7,055 nt of DNA from an uncultured Bacteroidales bacterium. Its GTDB lineage: Bacteria; Bacteroidota; Bacteroidia; Bacteroidales; UBA3663. The stretch is taken from contig CAJOOX010000046.1 in the NCBI GenBank assembly GCA_905236195.1, positions 1 to 7,055 on the forward strand, read 5' to 3'. The translations under genes and the position numbers were made by a program. This document shows, one piece after another, positions 1 to 5,708 of this stretch. Positions within the stretch are counted from its first letter, which is position 1; each line of letters starts with the position of its first letter. Under the pieces are notes generated by a model. It made no database searches. It saw nothing but the letters and a program-made list of their open reading frames with translations, and had not been told where the DNA came from.

Positions 1-1213
1 CTGGAATCTCGACTTCCTTGCCGATGACATCCTCGACGGTCTGTTTGAATTTGGCCGGATGGGCGGTTTCGAGGAAGATGCCGTGTTCGTTGGAAGCCAG
101 GTTGTCGTGCAGGGCCTGATAGCCGCATGCGCCGTGGGGATCGAGCAGATATCCGTTGTCGGTGAGGCAGGTTGAGATAGCCTTGCGAATCTGTTCGTCG
201 GTATAGGTGGCTCCGGATATATCCTTCTTGATGGCGGGGTAGCTCTTGTCGTAGAGGGCCAGGATGCGGGCGAAGTTGGAAGGATCGCCTACATCCATGG
301 CGTTGGCCAGAGTCTGGATGCTGGGACGGGGGAGATATTCGCCCGTCTTGAGATACTGATAGAAGATATCGTTGCGGTTGTTGGCTGCAATCCAACGCTT
401 GACGGGGAGCCCCATCTTGTAGCCGAACAGGCCTGCCGTGATGTTGCCGAAGTTGCCCGAGGGAACACAGATAACGGGTTTGTCGCCGAACCCGAGTTTC
501 TTGTACTGGGCGTAGGCATAGAAATAGTAGAATGCCTGGGGCAGGAAACGTGCCACGTTGATGGAGTTGGCCGAGGTGAGGAAATACTTGCTGTTGAGTT
601 CCTCATCCATGAAGGCATCCTTCACCAGGCGCTGACAGTCGTCGAAGACACCATCCACCTCGACAGCGGTGATGTTCTGGCCGAGCGTAGTGAACTGTTT
701 CTCCTGAATGGCACTTACCTTTCCCTTGGGGTAGAGCACACAGACCTTGATGCCGGGAACACCCAGGAAACCGTTGGCAACAGCCGAACCGGTATCACCA
801 GAGGTAGCCACCAGCACATGTACGTCACGGGTCTGTTTCTGCTGTTTGACAAAGTAGGAGAGGAGACGGGCCATGAAACGGGCTCCTACATCCTTGAACG
901 CTGCCGTGGGGCCGTGGTACAGTTCGAGCGAGAAAATACGGTCGTTGACCCTGACGAGTGGTACATCGAAAGCGAGGGTGTCGCGAACAATCTGTTTGAG
1001 ATCCTTCTCCCGCACATCTTCGCCGAAGAAGGCCTTGGCCACCTCGTAGGCTATATCGTGGAAGGACAGATTCTCTATTGTGTCGAAGATAGCCTCGGGA
1101 AGAGGATTGATGGTTTCAGGCATGTAGAGTCCCTTGTCGGGAGCCAGCCCCTTGATAACCGCTTCGGAAAGTGAAGCTTCGGGAGCTTTACCGTTAGTGC
1201 TGTAATACTTCAT
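1..1213 (-). CDS. thrC: Threonine synthase, 3' end cut off by window edge
   Basis: This enzyme converts O-phosphohomoserine to threonine in the cytosol using pyridoxal phosphate, the last step of the pathway. I translated 404 codons from the ATG at 1213-1211 (MKYYSTNGKAPEAS...) with no stop before the left edge. The frame holds the PLP lysine in HGPTAAFKD (Lys107, the same number as I recall for E. coli ThrC), SGDTG at about 138-142, the PLP-phosphate loop VPSGNFGNITAG at about 250-261, and a C-terminal ETAHPAKF near 382-389. Family members are about 430 residues, so roughly 30 C-terminal residues lie outside the window. The start overlaps the stop of the upstream kinase gene by 4 bases (ATGA), so it is almost certainly co-transcribed and perhaps translationally coupled. 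There is no frameshift or lost motif in the visible part. Identity is very secure; the true end and the operon terminator cannot be seen. Confidence 0.96.
   Translation of the reverse strand, partial: MKYYSTNGKAPEASLSEAVIKGLAPDKGLYMPETINPLPEAIFDTIENLSFHDIAYEVAKAFFGEDVREKDLKQIVRDTLAFDVPLVRVNDRIFSLELYHGPTAAFKDVGARFMARLLSYFVKQQKQTRDVHVLVATSGDTGSAVANGFLGVPGIKVCVLYPKGKVSAIQEKQFTTLGQNITAVEVDGVFDDCQRLVKDAFMDEELNSKYFLTSANSINVARFLPQAFYYFYAYAQYKKLGFGDKPVICVPSGNFGNITAGLFGYKMGLPVKRWIAANNRNDIFYQYLKTGEYLPRPSIQTLANAMDVGDPSNFARILALYDKSYPAIKKDISGATYTDEQIRKAISTCLTDNGYLLDPHGACGYQALHDNLASNEHGIFLETAHPAKFKQTVEDVIGKEVEIP
1210..1213 (-). other. ATGA stop/start overlap of the kinase gene and thrC
   Basis: On the minus strand the four bases read ATGA: the TGA stops the kinase gene and the ATG starts thrC. 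Such overlaps usually mean translational coupling by re-initiation, which would help keep the kinase and synthase in balance. No separate ribosome binding site for thrC is obvious, since only AAGAAAA precedes it. Confidence 0.9.
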
Positions 1214-2430
1214 AGTTTTTCTTGAAAGAATGTTTTGATAAATTGGTCTCCTTTGAGCAGGCCCAGGCGACCGTTGAATGCCGTATCTTCGTTCCAGGTT
1301 TCCACAGAATCGGCCTTAACAGTGCCGGGTTCCCAAATGAAGAAGGGGACGGGCGTCATGGAATGGGTGCGCAGACGGCAGGGAGTGGGATGATCGGGCA
1401 GCATGGCGATACGGACAGGCTCGTTCCAGGTGGAAATCTCCTCCATGACGCGTTTGACGACACGCTGGTCGAGGTATTCCACACAACGGGTCTTCAGTTC
1501 GGGATTGCCGTCGTGGCCGGCTTCATCGGTTGCCTCCACGTGGAGGAACACAAAATCCTTGGTTTTGAGTTCACGGAGCGCAGCCTCGCATTTGCCCTCG
1601 TAGTTGGTGTCCCAAAGTCCGGTAGCACCCGGCACTTCCACCTTGTCGAGACCGGCATAGACGCCGATTCCGAAAATGAGATCGACGGCCGAAATTACAG
1701 AGCCTGTCCGGATGGGAAATGTCGAAGTCATCGGTTCCATCGAAGGACGATAGCCCAGGCTCCATGGCCAAATGGCCGTAGCCATGTCTTTGCCCTCGGC
1801 GGCACGTTGCAGGTTGATGGGATGCTTGGGGAGAATCTCCATCGACTTGAGAATCAGTTGGTCGAGCAGTTTTGCCGTTTCTTCACCCTCGGGTTTGGAC
1901 GCACGGGGCAGTTTGTCGCGGAAGGTCTGACCGGGCACATCGTGTGGCGGAGTGCAGTCCACCATTTTGTTTCCTCCCTTTATTTTTAAAAGGTGTCGGT
2001 AGCTCACGCCGGGGAAGAAACGCACCCGGTCGTCACCCAACTGTTCGTTGAGATAATTGATCAGGATCTCGGCTTCCTCATTCGAGATGTTGCCGGCGCT
2101 ATGGTTCTTGATGATACCGTCGGGGGTGATGCAAATCAGGTTGCAACGCATTGCCACCTCTCCGTCGTCGATCGGGATGCCCATAGACGCGGCTTCCAGA
2201 CTGCCACGGCCTTCGAATACCTTGCCGATATCGTAGCCCAACAAACCGAGATGGGCGATTTCGGAACCGGGATGAAAGCCTGCGGGCACGGTTTCCAAAC
2301 GACCCACAGCACCTTCTTTGCACAGGCGGTCGATATGGGGCTTGGTGGCTGCCATCAACGGCGTTTTGCCGCCCAGTATTTCACAAGGCTCATCGGCAGC
2401 GCCGTCTGCCAGTATGATTAAGTATTTCAC
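1210..2430 (-). CDS. apgM: Phosphoglycerate-mutase-family protein, proposed homoserine kinase
   Basis: This 406-residue protein belongs to the archaeal-type cofactor-independent phosphoglycerate mutase family (alkaline phosphatase superfamily). Visible metal and catalytic residues are Asp9 (LADGAAD), the presumed nucleophile Ser56 (HPGSEIAHLGLLGYD), Asp302 and His306 (EATDEAGHDG), Asp346-His347 (LPDHPTP) and His356 (THSMTPVPF). In Bacteroidota and some other bacteria, members placed between thrA and thrC are proposed to phosphorylate homoserine, replacing the GHMP-type ThrB. That position is exactly what is seen here, and no GHMP kinase is present in the window. The homoserine kinase role is therefore family knowledge plus context, not proven by sequence; a true glycolytic mutase is the alternative. 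The start is a GTG at 2430-2428, chosen because it lies directly before the conserved KYLIILADG beta-strand and the next in-frame Met (residue 26) would delete Asp9. No Shine-Dalgarno is seen; the upstream bases are nearly all A/T. Confidence 0.9.
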   Translation of the reverse strand: MKYLIILADGAADEPCEILGGKTPLMAATKPHIDRLCKEGAVGRLETVPAGFHPGSEIAHLGLLGYDIGKVFEGRGSLEAASMGIPIDDGEVAMRCNLICITPDGIIKNHSAGNISNEEAEILINYLNEQLGDDRVRFFPGVSYRHLLKIKGGNKMVDCTPPHDVPGQTFRDKLPRASKPEGEETAKLLDQLILKSMEILPKHPINLQRAAEGKDMATAIWPWSLGYRPSMEPMTSTFPIRTGSVISAVDLIFGIGVYAGLDKVEVPGATGLWDTNYEGKCEAALRELKTKDFVFLHVEATDEAGHDGNPELKTRCVEYLDQRVVKRVMEEISTWNEPVRIAMLPDHPTPCRLRTHSMTPVPFFIWEPGTVKADSVETWNEDTAFNGRLGLLKGDQFIKTFFQEKL

Positions 2431-2465
2431 TTTTATATTATTTATTATTTATATTAAAGTTGCCC

Positions 2466-2489
2466 ACAAGGGTTTCGCACCGAACTTGT
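2466..2489 (-). other. Imperfect hairpin in the gap between thrA and the kinase gene
   Basis: The 79-base gap after thrA contains an imperfect dyad. ACAAG pairs with CTTGT (2466-2470 with 2485-2489) and TTCG with CGAA (2474-2477 with 2481-2484), around a 3-base loop, with three unpaired bases at 2471-2473. It is not followed by a T-run on the minus strand, so it is not a classical terminator. It could be an intercistronic stability or processing element, or chance. The rest of the gap up to the GTG start is almost pure A/T. Confidence 0.3.
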
Positions 2490-2509
2490 TATTGCTTTAT
2501 ATATTATCA

Positions 2510-4945
2510 TCATCGGATGTTCGCAATGCCGATAATGTCGGCAAACACACCTGCTGCGGTCACAGCGGCACCGGCACCGTACCCCTTGATTTCCATCGGA
2601 TATTCCTTGTAGCGGGCGGTGGTGAGAAGGATGACGTTGTTGGAGCCTTCCAGCCGGTAGAATGGGTGGGAAGCATCCACCATTTTGAGTTCGACACGAG
2701 CCTTGCCGTTTTCTAACGTTGCTACAAACCGGTAGCGGCAGCCTTTGCTCTCGGCCTCCTGACGCATCTCTTCGAAATGGGTATCCAGTTCCGGAATCAT
2801 GCTCCAGAACTCATCGACCGAACCTTCGAAGTACCGGTCCGGAATAAAGAGATGTTTCTCGACGTCTTCGGTGGAGATGCGATAGCCGGCTTCTCGGCTC
2901 AGAATCGTAATCTTGCGAATCACATCTGAGGCATTCAGGTCGTTGCGCGGATCGGGTTCGGCATAACCGGCCTGCTTGGCCATCGCAATGGCTTTCGACA
3001 TCGGAATGTCTTTGGAGAGGACGTTGAAGATGTAGTTGAGCGTTCCGCTCACAACGGCCTCAATCTTCAGGATGTCGTCGCCGGAGTTGATGAGATTATT
3101 GATTGTATTGATGATGGGCAAACCTGCACCCACATTGGTCTCGAAGAGATATTTGACACCCTTGCGACGGGCGGTGCTCTTCAGCGCGATATAGTTCTGA
3201 TAGTCGGACGAAGCCGCGATCTTGTTGGCGCATACCACGTTGACGTTCGACTGGAGCAGGGCCAGGTAGATGGAGGCGATGTCCTTGGATGCGGTACAGT
3301 CGACAAACACGCTGTTGAACATGTTCATGCCGATGATTGTATCCTTGAGCATGTCGGGCGAAGTCAGATTCTGGGAGGCTTCGAGTTCGGCTTCCCAATT
3401 GTCGAGATCGATGCCGTCGGTCGAGAAAATGCATTTGTGGCTGTTGGCAAGACCCACAATACGCAACTGCAGGTTCTTGTGCTGGAGCAAATAGGCCTGC
3501 TGGTTGCGGATTTGGGCCAAAAGGTTGCGGCCCACAAGCCCCACGCCGACGAGGAAGACGTTGAGAACGTTGTATTCCGAAAGGAAGAAGGAGTCGTGGA
3601 TGACGTTGAGGGTCTTGCGCAGACTCGCTTTCTCGATAACGAACGAGATGTTGGTCTCGCTGGCGCCCTGGGCACAGGCGATAACGTTGATGCCGTTCAA
3701 ACCGAGAATCCGGAAGAGTTTACCGGCGATGCCGGGCGTTGATTTCATCTTTTCGCCCACGATGGCAACGGTTGCCAGTTCGTGTTCTGCACGGATACCC
3801 GAGATTTCGCCCAGTTCGATTTCCTCTTTGAATTCCTGTTTGAGTATGGCTACGGCATGTTCCGCATCACCGTTCTTCAGACCGATGGTCGTGGAACTTT
3901 CGGAGGATGCCTGCGAAACGAGGAAGACGGAAATGCCTTCATCGGCCAATGCCCGGAAGATGCGTTTGTTGACGCCGATCACACCCACCATGCCCATACC
4001 TTCGATGGTAACGAGACAGGTGTCATTGATCGAGGAGATACCCTTGATAATCTTGCCGTCCTCATGTTTGGGCGTTCCGTGAATCAGGGTACCCTTGGCT
4101 TCGGGATTGAACGTATTCTTGATGACAATCGGGATATTCTTGTGGAATACGGGGAAGATGGTCGGGGGATAGATAACCTTGGCGCCGAAGTTGCAAAGCT
4201 CCATGGCCTCGACAAAGCTGAGCTCATTGATGACATAAGCCGAGTTGATGACACGGGGGTCGGCCGTCATGAATCCGTCCACGTCAGTCCAAATCTCCAG
4301 CATCTCGGCATTCAGGGCCGCAGCGACAATGGCTGCCGTGTAGTCCGAGCCGCCGCGGCCCAGGTTGGTTACCTCGCCGGTATCGCCGTCTTTGGAGATA
4401 AAACCGCCCATGACGACCTTGTGGCTGGCATTGGCCAGATATTTCCTGACCAGGGGGTTGGTCATCTCGAAGTTGCAGACGTTTTTGTCCCATATCTTCG
4501 ATGTTTTGATAATGTCGCGCGAATCCACCCATTCCGCATCGTCAATCACGGTGGCCACGATACGCGATGAAATCCTTTCACCGTAGCTTACGACCGTGGC
4601 TAGGGTCTTGGACGAAAGTTCACGGATCAGATAGATGCCTTTATAGATATTATAAAGTTCGTCGAGGGTCTTTTTGACAAAGTCCATAACCACCTCGAGC
4701 CTTCCGTCGGTCAGCAGACCACTCACAACGTCGAGGTGACGCTGGAGGATGAAGTTGTATTCGTCGTGAAAGGATTCATCGCCTGCAGCTGCCTTGTTGG
4801 CTGTCAGAATGAGACGGTCCGTTATGCCGCCCAATGCCGAAACAACGACAATAGTGGGTTCTTTCCGGCCTTCCACGATGGCTTTCACATTCTTGATACT
4901 TGCAATAGACCCTACGGAGGTGCCTCCAAATTTCAGTACGTGCAT
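2510..4945 (-). CDS. thrA: Bifunctional aspartokinase / homoserine dehydrogenase
   Basis: This 811-residue cytosolic fusion enzyme catalyses the first and third steps from aspartate towards threonine and methionine: ATP-dependent phosphorylation of aspartate, and NAD(P)H reduction of aspartate semialdehyde to homoserine. E. coli ThrA is about 820 residues. The aspartokinase domain (about 1-300) shows KFGGTSVG at 5-12 and GRGGSDYTA at 197-205. Two ACT-like segments follow (about 315-365 and 393-438), including SQASSESSTTIG and CAQGASETNISFVI, the usual site of threonine feedback control. The homoserine dehydrogenase domain starts near 460 with the nucleotide-binding GVGLVG (467-472), then VCANK (571-575) and EPDPRNDLNASDVIRK (663-678). 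By the yeast enzyme, Glu663, Asp669, Asp674 and Lys678 match the known active-site residues. The ATG at 4945-4943 directly precedes the first kinase strand (MHVLKFGG). It heads the thr operon, lies divergent from nrdG, and appears fully intact. Confidence 0.98.
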   Translation of the reverse strand: MHVLKFGGTSVGSIASIKNVKAIVEGRKEPTIVVVSALGGITDRLILTANKAAAGDESFHDEYNFILQRHLDVVSGLLTDGRLEVVMDFVKKTLDELYNIYKGIYLIRELSSKTLATVVSYGERISSRIVATVIDDAEWVDSRDIIKTSKIWDKNVCNFEMTNPLVRKYLANASHKVVMGGFISKDGDTGEVTNLGRGGSDYTAAIVAAALNAEMLEIWTDVDGFMTADPRVINSAYVINELSFVEAMELCNFGAKVIYPPTIFPVFHKNIPIVIKNTFNPEAKGTLIHGTPKHEDGKIIKGISSINDTCLVTIEGMGMVGVIGVNKRIFRALADEGISVFLVSQASSESSTTIGLKNGDAEHAVAILKQEFKEEIELGEISGIRAEHELATVAIVGEKMKSTPGIAGKLFRILGLNGINVIACAQGASETNISFVIEKASLRKTLNVIHDSFFLSEYNVLNVFLVGVGLVGRNLLAQIRNQQAYLLQHKNLQLRIVGLANSHKCIFSTDGIDLDNWEAELEASQNLTSPDMLKDTIIGMNMFNSVFVDCTASKDIASIYLALLQSNVNVVCANKIAASSDYQNYIALKSTARRKGVKYLFETNVGAGLPIINTINNLINSGDDILKIEAVVSGTLNYIFNVLSKDIPMSKAIAMAKQAGYAEPDPRNDLNASDVIRKITILSREAGYRISTEDVEKHLFIPDRYFEGSVDEFWSMIPELDTHFEEMRQEAESKGCRYRFVATLENGKARVELKMVDASHPFYRLEGSNNVILLTTARYKEYPMEIKGYGAGAAVTAAGVFADIIGIANIR

Positions 4946-4946
4946 T

Positions 4947-4994
4947 ATTTTACTATTTGACGATTATACTATTTTACTATTTGACGATTTTATC
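4947..4994 (-). repeat. 24-bp tandem direct repeat just upstream of thrA
   Basis: Two adjacent 24-base units (4947-4970 and 4971-4994) begin with the same 19 bases, ATTTTACTATTTGACGATT on the plus strand, and differ at 3 of the last 5 positions. They end one base before the thrA start codon, so they form nearly the whole of the presumed 5' leader. They may be a repeated binding site for a protein, a leader element affecting translation, or a simple local duplication. Confidence 0.85.
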
Positions 4995-5004
4995 ATTCAA
5001 GTTG

Positions 5005-5012
5005 CAAATATA
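5005..5012 (-). promoter_or_regulatory. Candidate -7 box of the thr operon promoter
   Basis: On the minus strand the bases read TATATTTG, a full match to the Bacteroides-type -7 consensus TAnnTTTG. It lies 59 bases from the thrA ATG, which would give a leader of roughly 50 bases. The partner -33 element is poor: the nearest upstream TTTG (5038-5041) is 25 bases away, against the usual 19-21. The position where -33 would fall is covered by an inverted repeat. Confidence 0.5.
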
Positions 5013-5019
5013 TCATTTT

Positions 5020-5042
5020 TTTTGCGATTTAAGTACGCAAAA
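5020..5042. promoter_or_regulatory. Inverted repeat TTTTGCG-N9-CGCAAAA, possible operator
   Basis: Perfect 7-base arms at 5020-5026 and 5036-5042 are separated by 9 bases. The element lies where the -33 region of the predicted thrA promoter should be, between the divergent thrA and nrdG genes. The size and symmetry suit a dimeric regulator, but the regulator is unknown and an AT-rich region produces some such dyads by chance. Confidence 0.4.
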
Positions 5043-5044
5043 GG

Positions 5045-5058
5045 TGCAAATAATTGCA
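5045..5058. promoter_or_regulatory. Short inverted repeat TGCAA-N4-TTGCA
   Basis: A perfect 5-base dyad with a 4-base spacer begins three bases after the larger inverted repeat. The word TGCAAA occurs three times between 5003 and 5060 (at 5003, 5045 and 5055). It could be a second operator for either divergent gene or part of an AT-rich upstream element. It does not resemble an NrdR box. Confidence 0.25.
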
Positions 5059-5074
5059 AAAACGTATGAAAAAA

Positions 5075-5103
5075 TTGTTTTTTATGGTCATTTGCTATCT
5101 TTA
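5075..5103 (+). promoter_or_regulatory. Candidate nrdG promoter, upstream option
   Basis: TTG at 5075-5077 and TATCTTTA at 5096-5103 are separated by 18 bases. The -7 box matches TAnnTTTG except for the last base. Transcription would start near 5110 and give a leader of about 20 bases before the nrdG ATG at 5131. This is the better spaced of the two options for nrdG. Confidence 0.4.
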
Positions 5104-5118
5104 TATTCAGATTTTTAT

Positions 5119-5126
5119 TATCTTCG
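5119..5126 (+). promoter_or_regulatory. Candidate nrdG -7 box, downstream option
   Basis: TATCTTCG has one mismatch to TAnnTTTG. A TTTG lies upstream at 5091-5094, but the 24-base spacing is long. If used, transcription would begin at or very near the ATG at 5131, making that start leaderless, or favouring the in-frame ATG at 5146. Confidence 0.3.
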
Positions 5127-5130
5127 CACC

Positions 5131-5637
5131 ATGAAAATAAGAATCATGCGCATTCTGGTGGATACAACGGCCGACGGTCCCGGATGGCGAACCAGCATCT
5201 ATGCTGCAGGATGCCGTCATGGTTGCCCGGGATGTCACAATCCGGAGACGTGGCCGATGTCGGCAGGGGAGGAGCTCACGGTGGATGAAGTTTTCCAGCG
5301 TCTGCAGGTCACCGAAGGCGGCATGACGTTCTCGGGAGGCGACCCGCTGTATCAGGCTCCCGCCTTTACCGCCCTGGCCCGCCGCATCAAAACGGAACTG
5401 TATCGCAACATCTGGTGCTACACCGGTTTCCTGTATGAGGAAGTTGAAGCCGATGCGCAGATGTCGCAGATTCTGCCCTACATCGATGTCCTCGTCGACG
5501 GGCCTTTCGTACAGACATTGCGAGACACCAATCTGCTGTTCCGGGGCTCGTCCAACCAGCGTCTTATCGATGTTCAGGCATCGTTGGAAGCCGGCCGTCC
5601 GGTCCTGTTGGATTACAATCCCTATCCCCTGTTCTGA
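5131..5637 (+). CDS. nrdG: Anaerobic ribonucleotide reductase activating protein (radical SAM)
   Basis: This is a 168-residue 4Fe-4S radical-SAM activase that uses S-adenosylmethionine to place the glycyl radical on the class III ribonucleotide reductase NrdD, allowing dNTP synthesis without oxygen. The signature CX3CX2C is CRHGCPGC (Cys28, Cys32, Cys35), preceded by DGPGWRTSIYAAG, as in other NrdG proteins (NGPG...SGC). The SAM-contacting TFSGGDPL follows at 66-73, then the C-terminal DVLVDGPFV (119-127) and RDTNLLFRGSSNQR. The length fits NrdG rather than pyruvate formate-lyase activase, which is about 245 residues. The start at 5131 is the first ATG; the in-frame ATG at 5146 (MRILVDTTADGPG) would remove only five residues and cannot be excluded. 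nrdD is not adjacent: the neighbours are the divergent thrA and the downstream proA. No Shine-Dalgarno is visible. Confidence 0.92.
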   Translation: MKIRIMRILVDTTADGPGWRTSIYAAGCRHGCPGCHNPETWPMSAGEELTVDEVFQRLQVTEGGMTFSGGDPLYQAPAFTALARRIKTELYRNIWCYTGFLYEEVEADAQMSQILPYIDVLVDGPFVQTLRDTNLLFRGSSNQRLIDVQASLEAGRPVLLDYNPYPLF

Positions 5638-5642
5638 ATTTC

Positions 5643-5677
5643 AATATTATATTGGTTATATTATATTTGGTTTTTTT
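5643..5677 (+). terminator. Weak AT-only hairpin plus T-run after nrdG
   Basis: The bases at 5643-5652 and 5658-5667 form a 10-position stem of A:T pairs with one T-T mismatch and a 5-base loop (TGGTT). Three bases later comes a run of seven T (5671-5677). The layout is that of a Rho-independent terminator, but without any G:C pair the stem would be weak. It also overlaps a possible proA -7 box, so the two readings compete. Confidence 0.25.
5662..5669 (+). promoter_or_regulatory. Candidate -7 box of proA
   Basis: TATATTTG matches TAnnTTTG fully and lies 39 bases before the proA ATG. I see no convincing TTTG 19-21 bases upstream. A related sequence TATTATATTGG (5645-5655) precedes TATTATATTTGG (5659-5670), a small imperfect direct repeat. 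It would give proA its own promoter, separate from nrdG. Confidence 0.35.
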
Positions 5678-5708
5678 ATATTAGAATTACATTTATTATA
5701 AATACACA

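Noticed and set aside
818..1174. A 118-codon open frame on the plus strand
   Set aside because: It lies within thrC on the other strand. The thrC frame carries the PLP lysine and loop motifs, so this one is spurious.
1222..1989. A 255-codon open frame on the plus strand opposite the kinase gene
   Set aside because: It is fully antisense to a gene with clear family motifs, its translation resembles no protein I recognise, and GC-biased codons routinely open the opposite strand.
3782..4570. A 262-codon open frame on the plus strand opposite thrA
   Set aside because: It lies antisense to conserved aspartokinase coding sequence and has no recognisable domain; it is a shadow of thrA codon use.
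4993..5016. A tiny minus-strand frame (MIYLQLE) before thrA as a threonine attenuator leader peptide
   Set aside because: It contains no threonine or isoleucine run, no terminator follows it, and its start overlaps the predicted -7 box, so it would not be transcribed whole.
4946..5130. An NrdR box or a known riboswitch in the control region of nrdG or thrA
   Set aside because: I looked for the NrdR palindrome and for a long structured leader and saw neither; the gap is only 185 bases and is mostly A/T.
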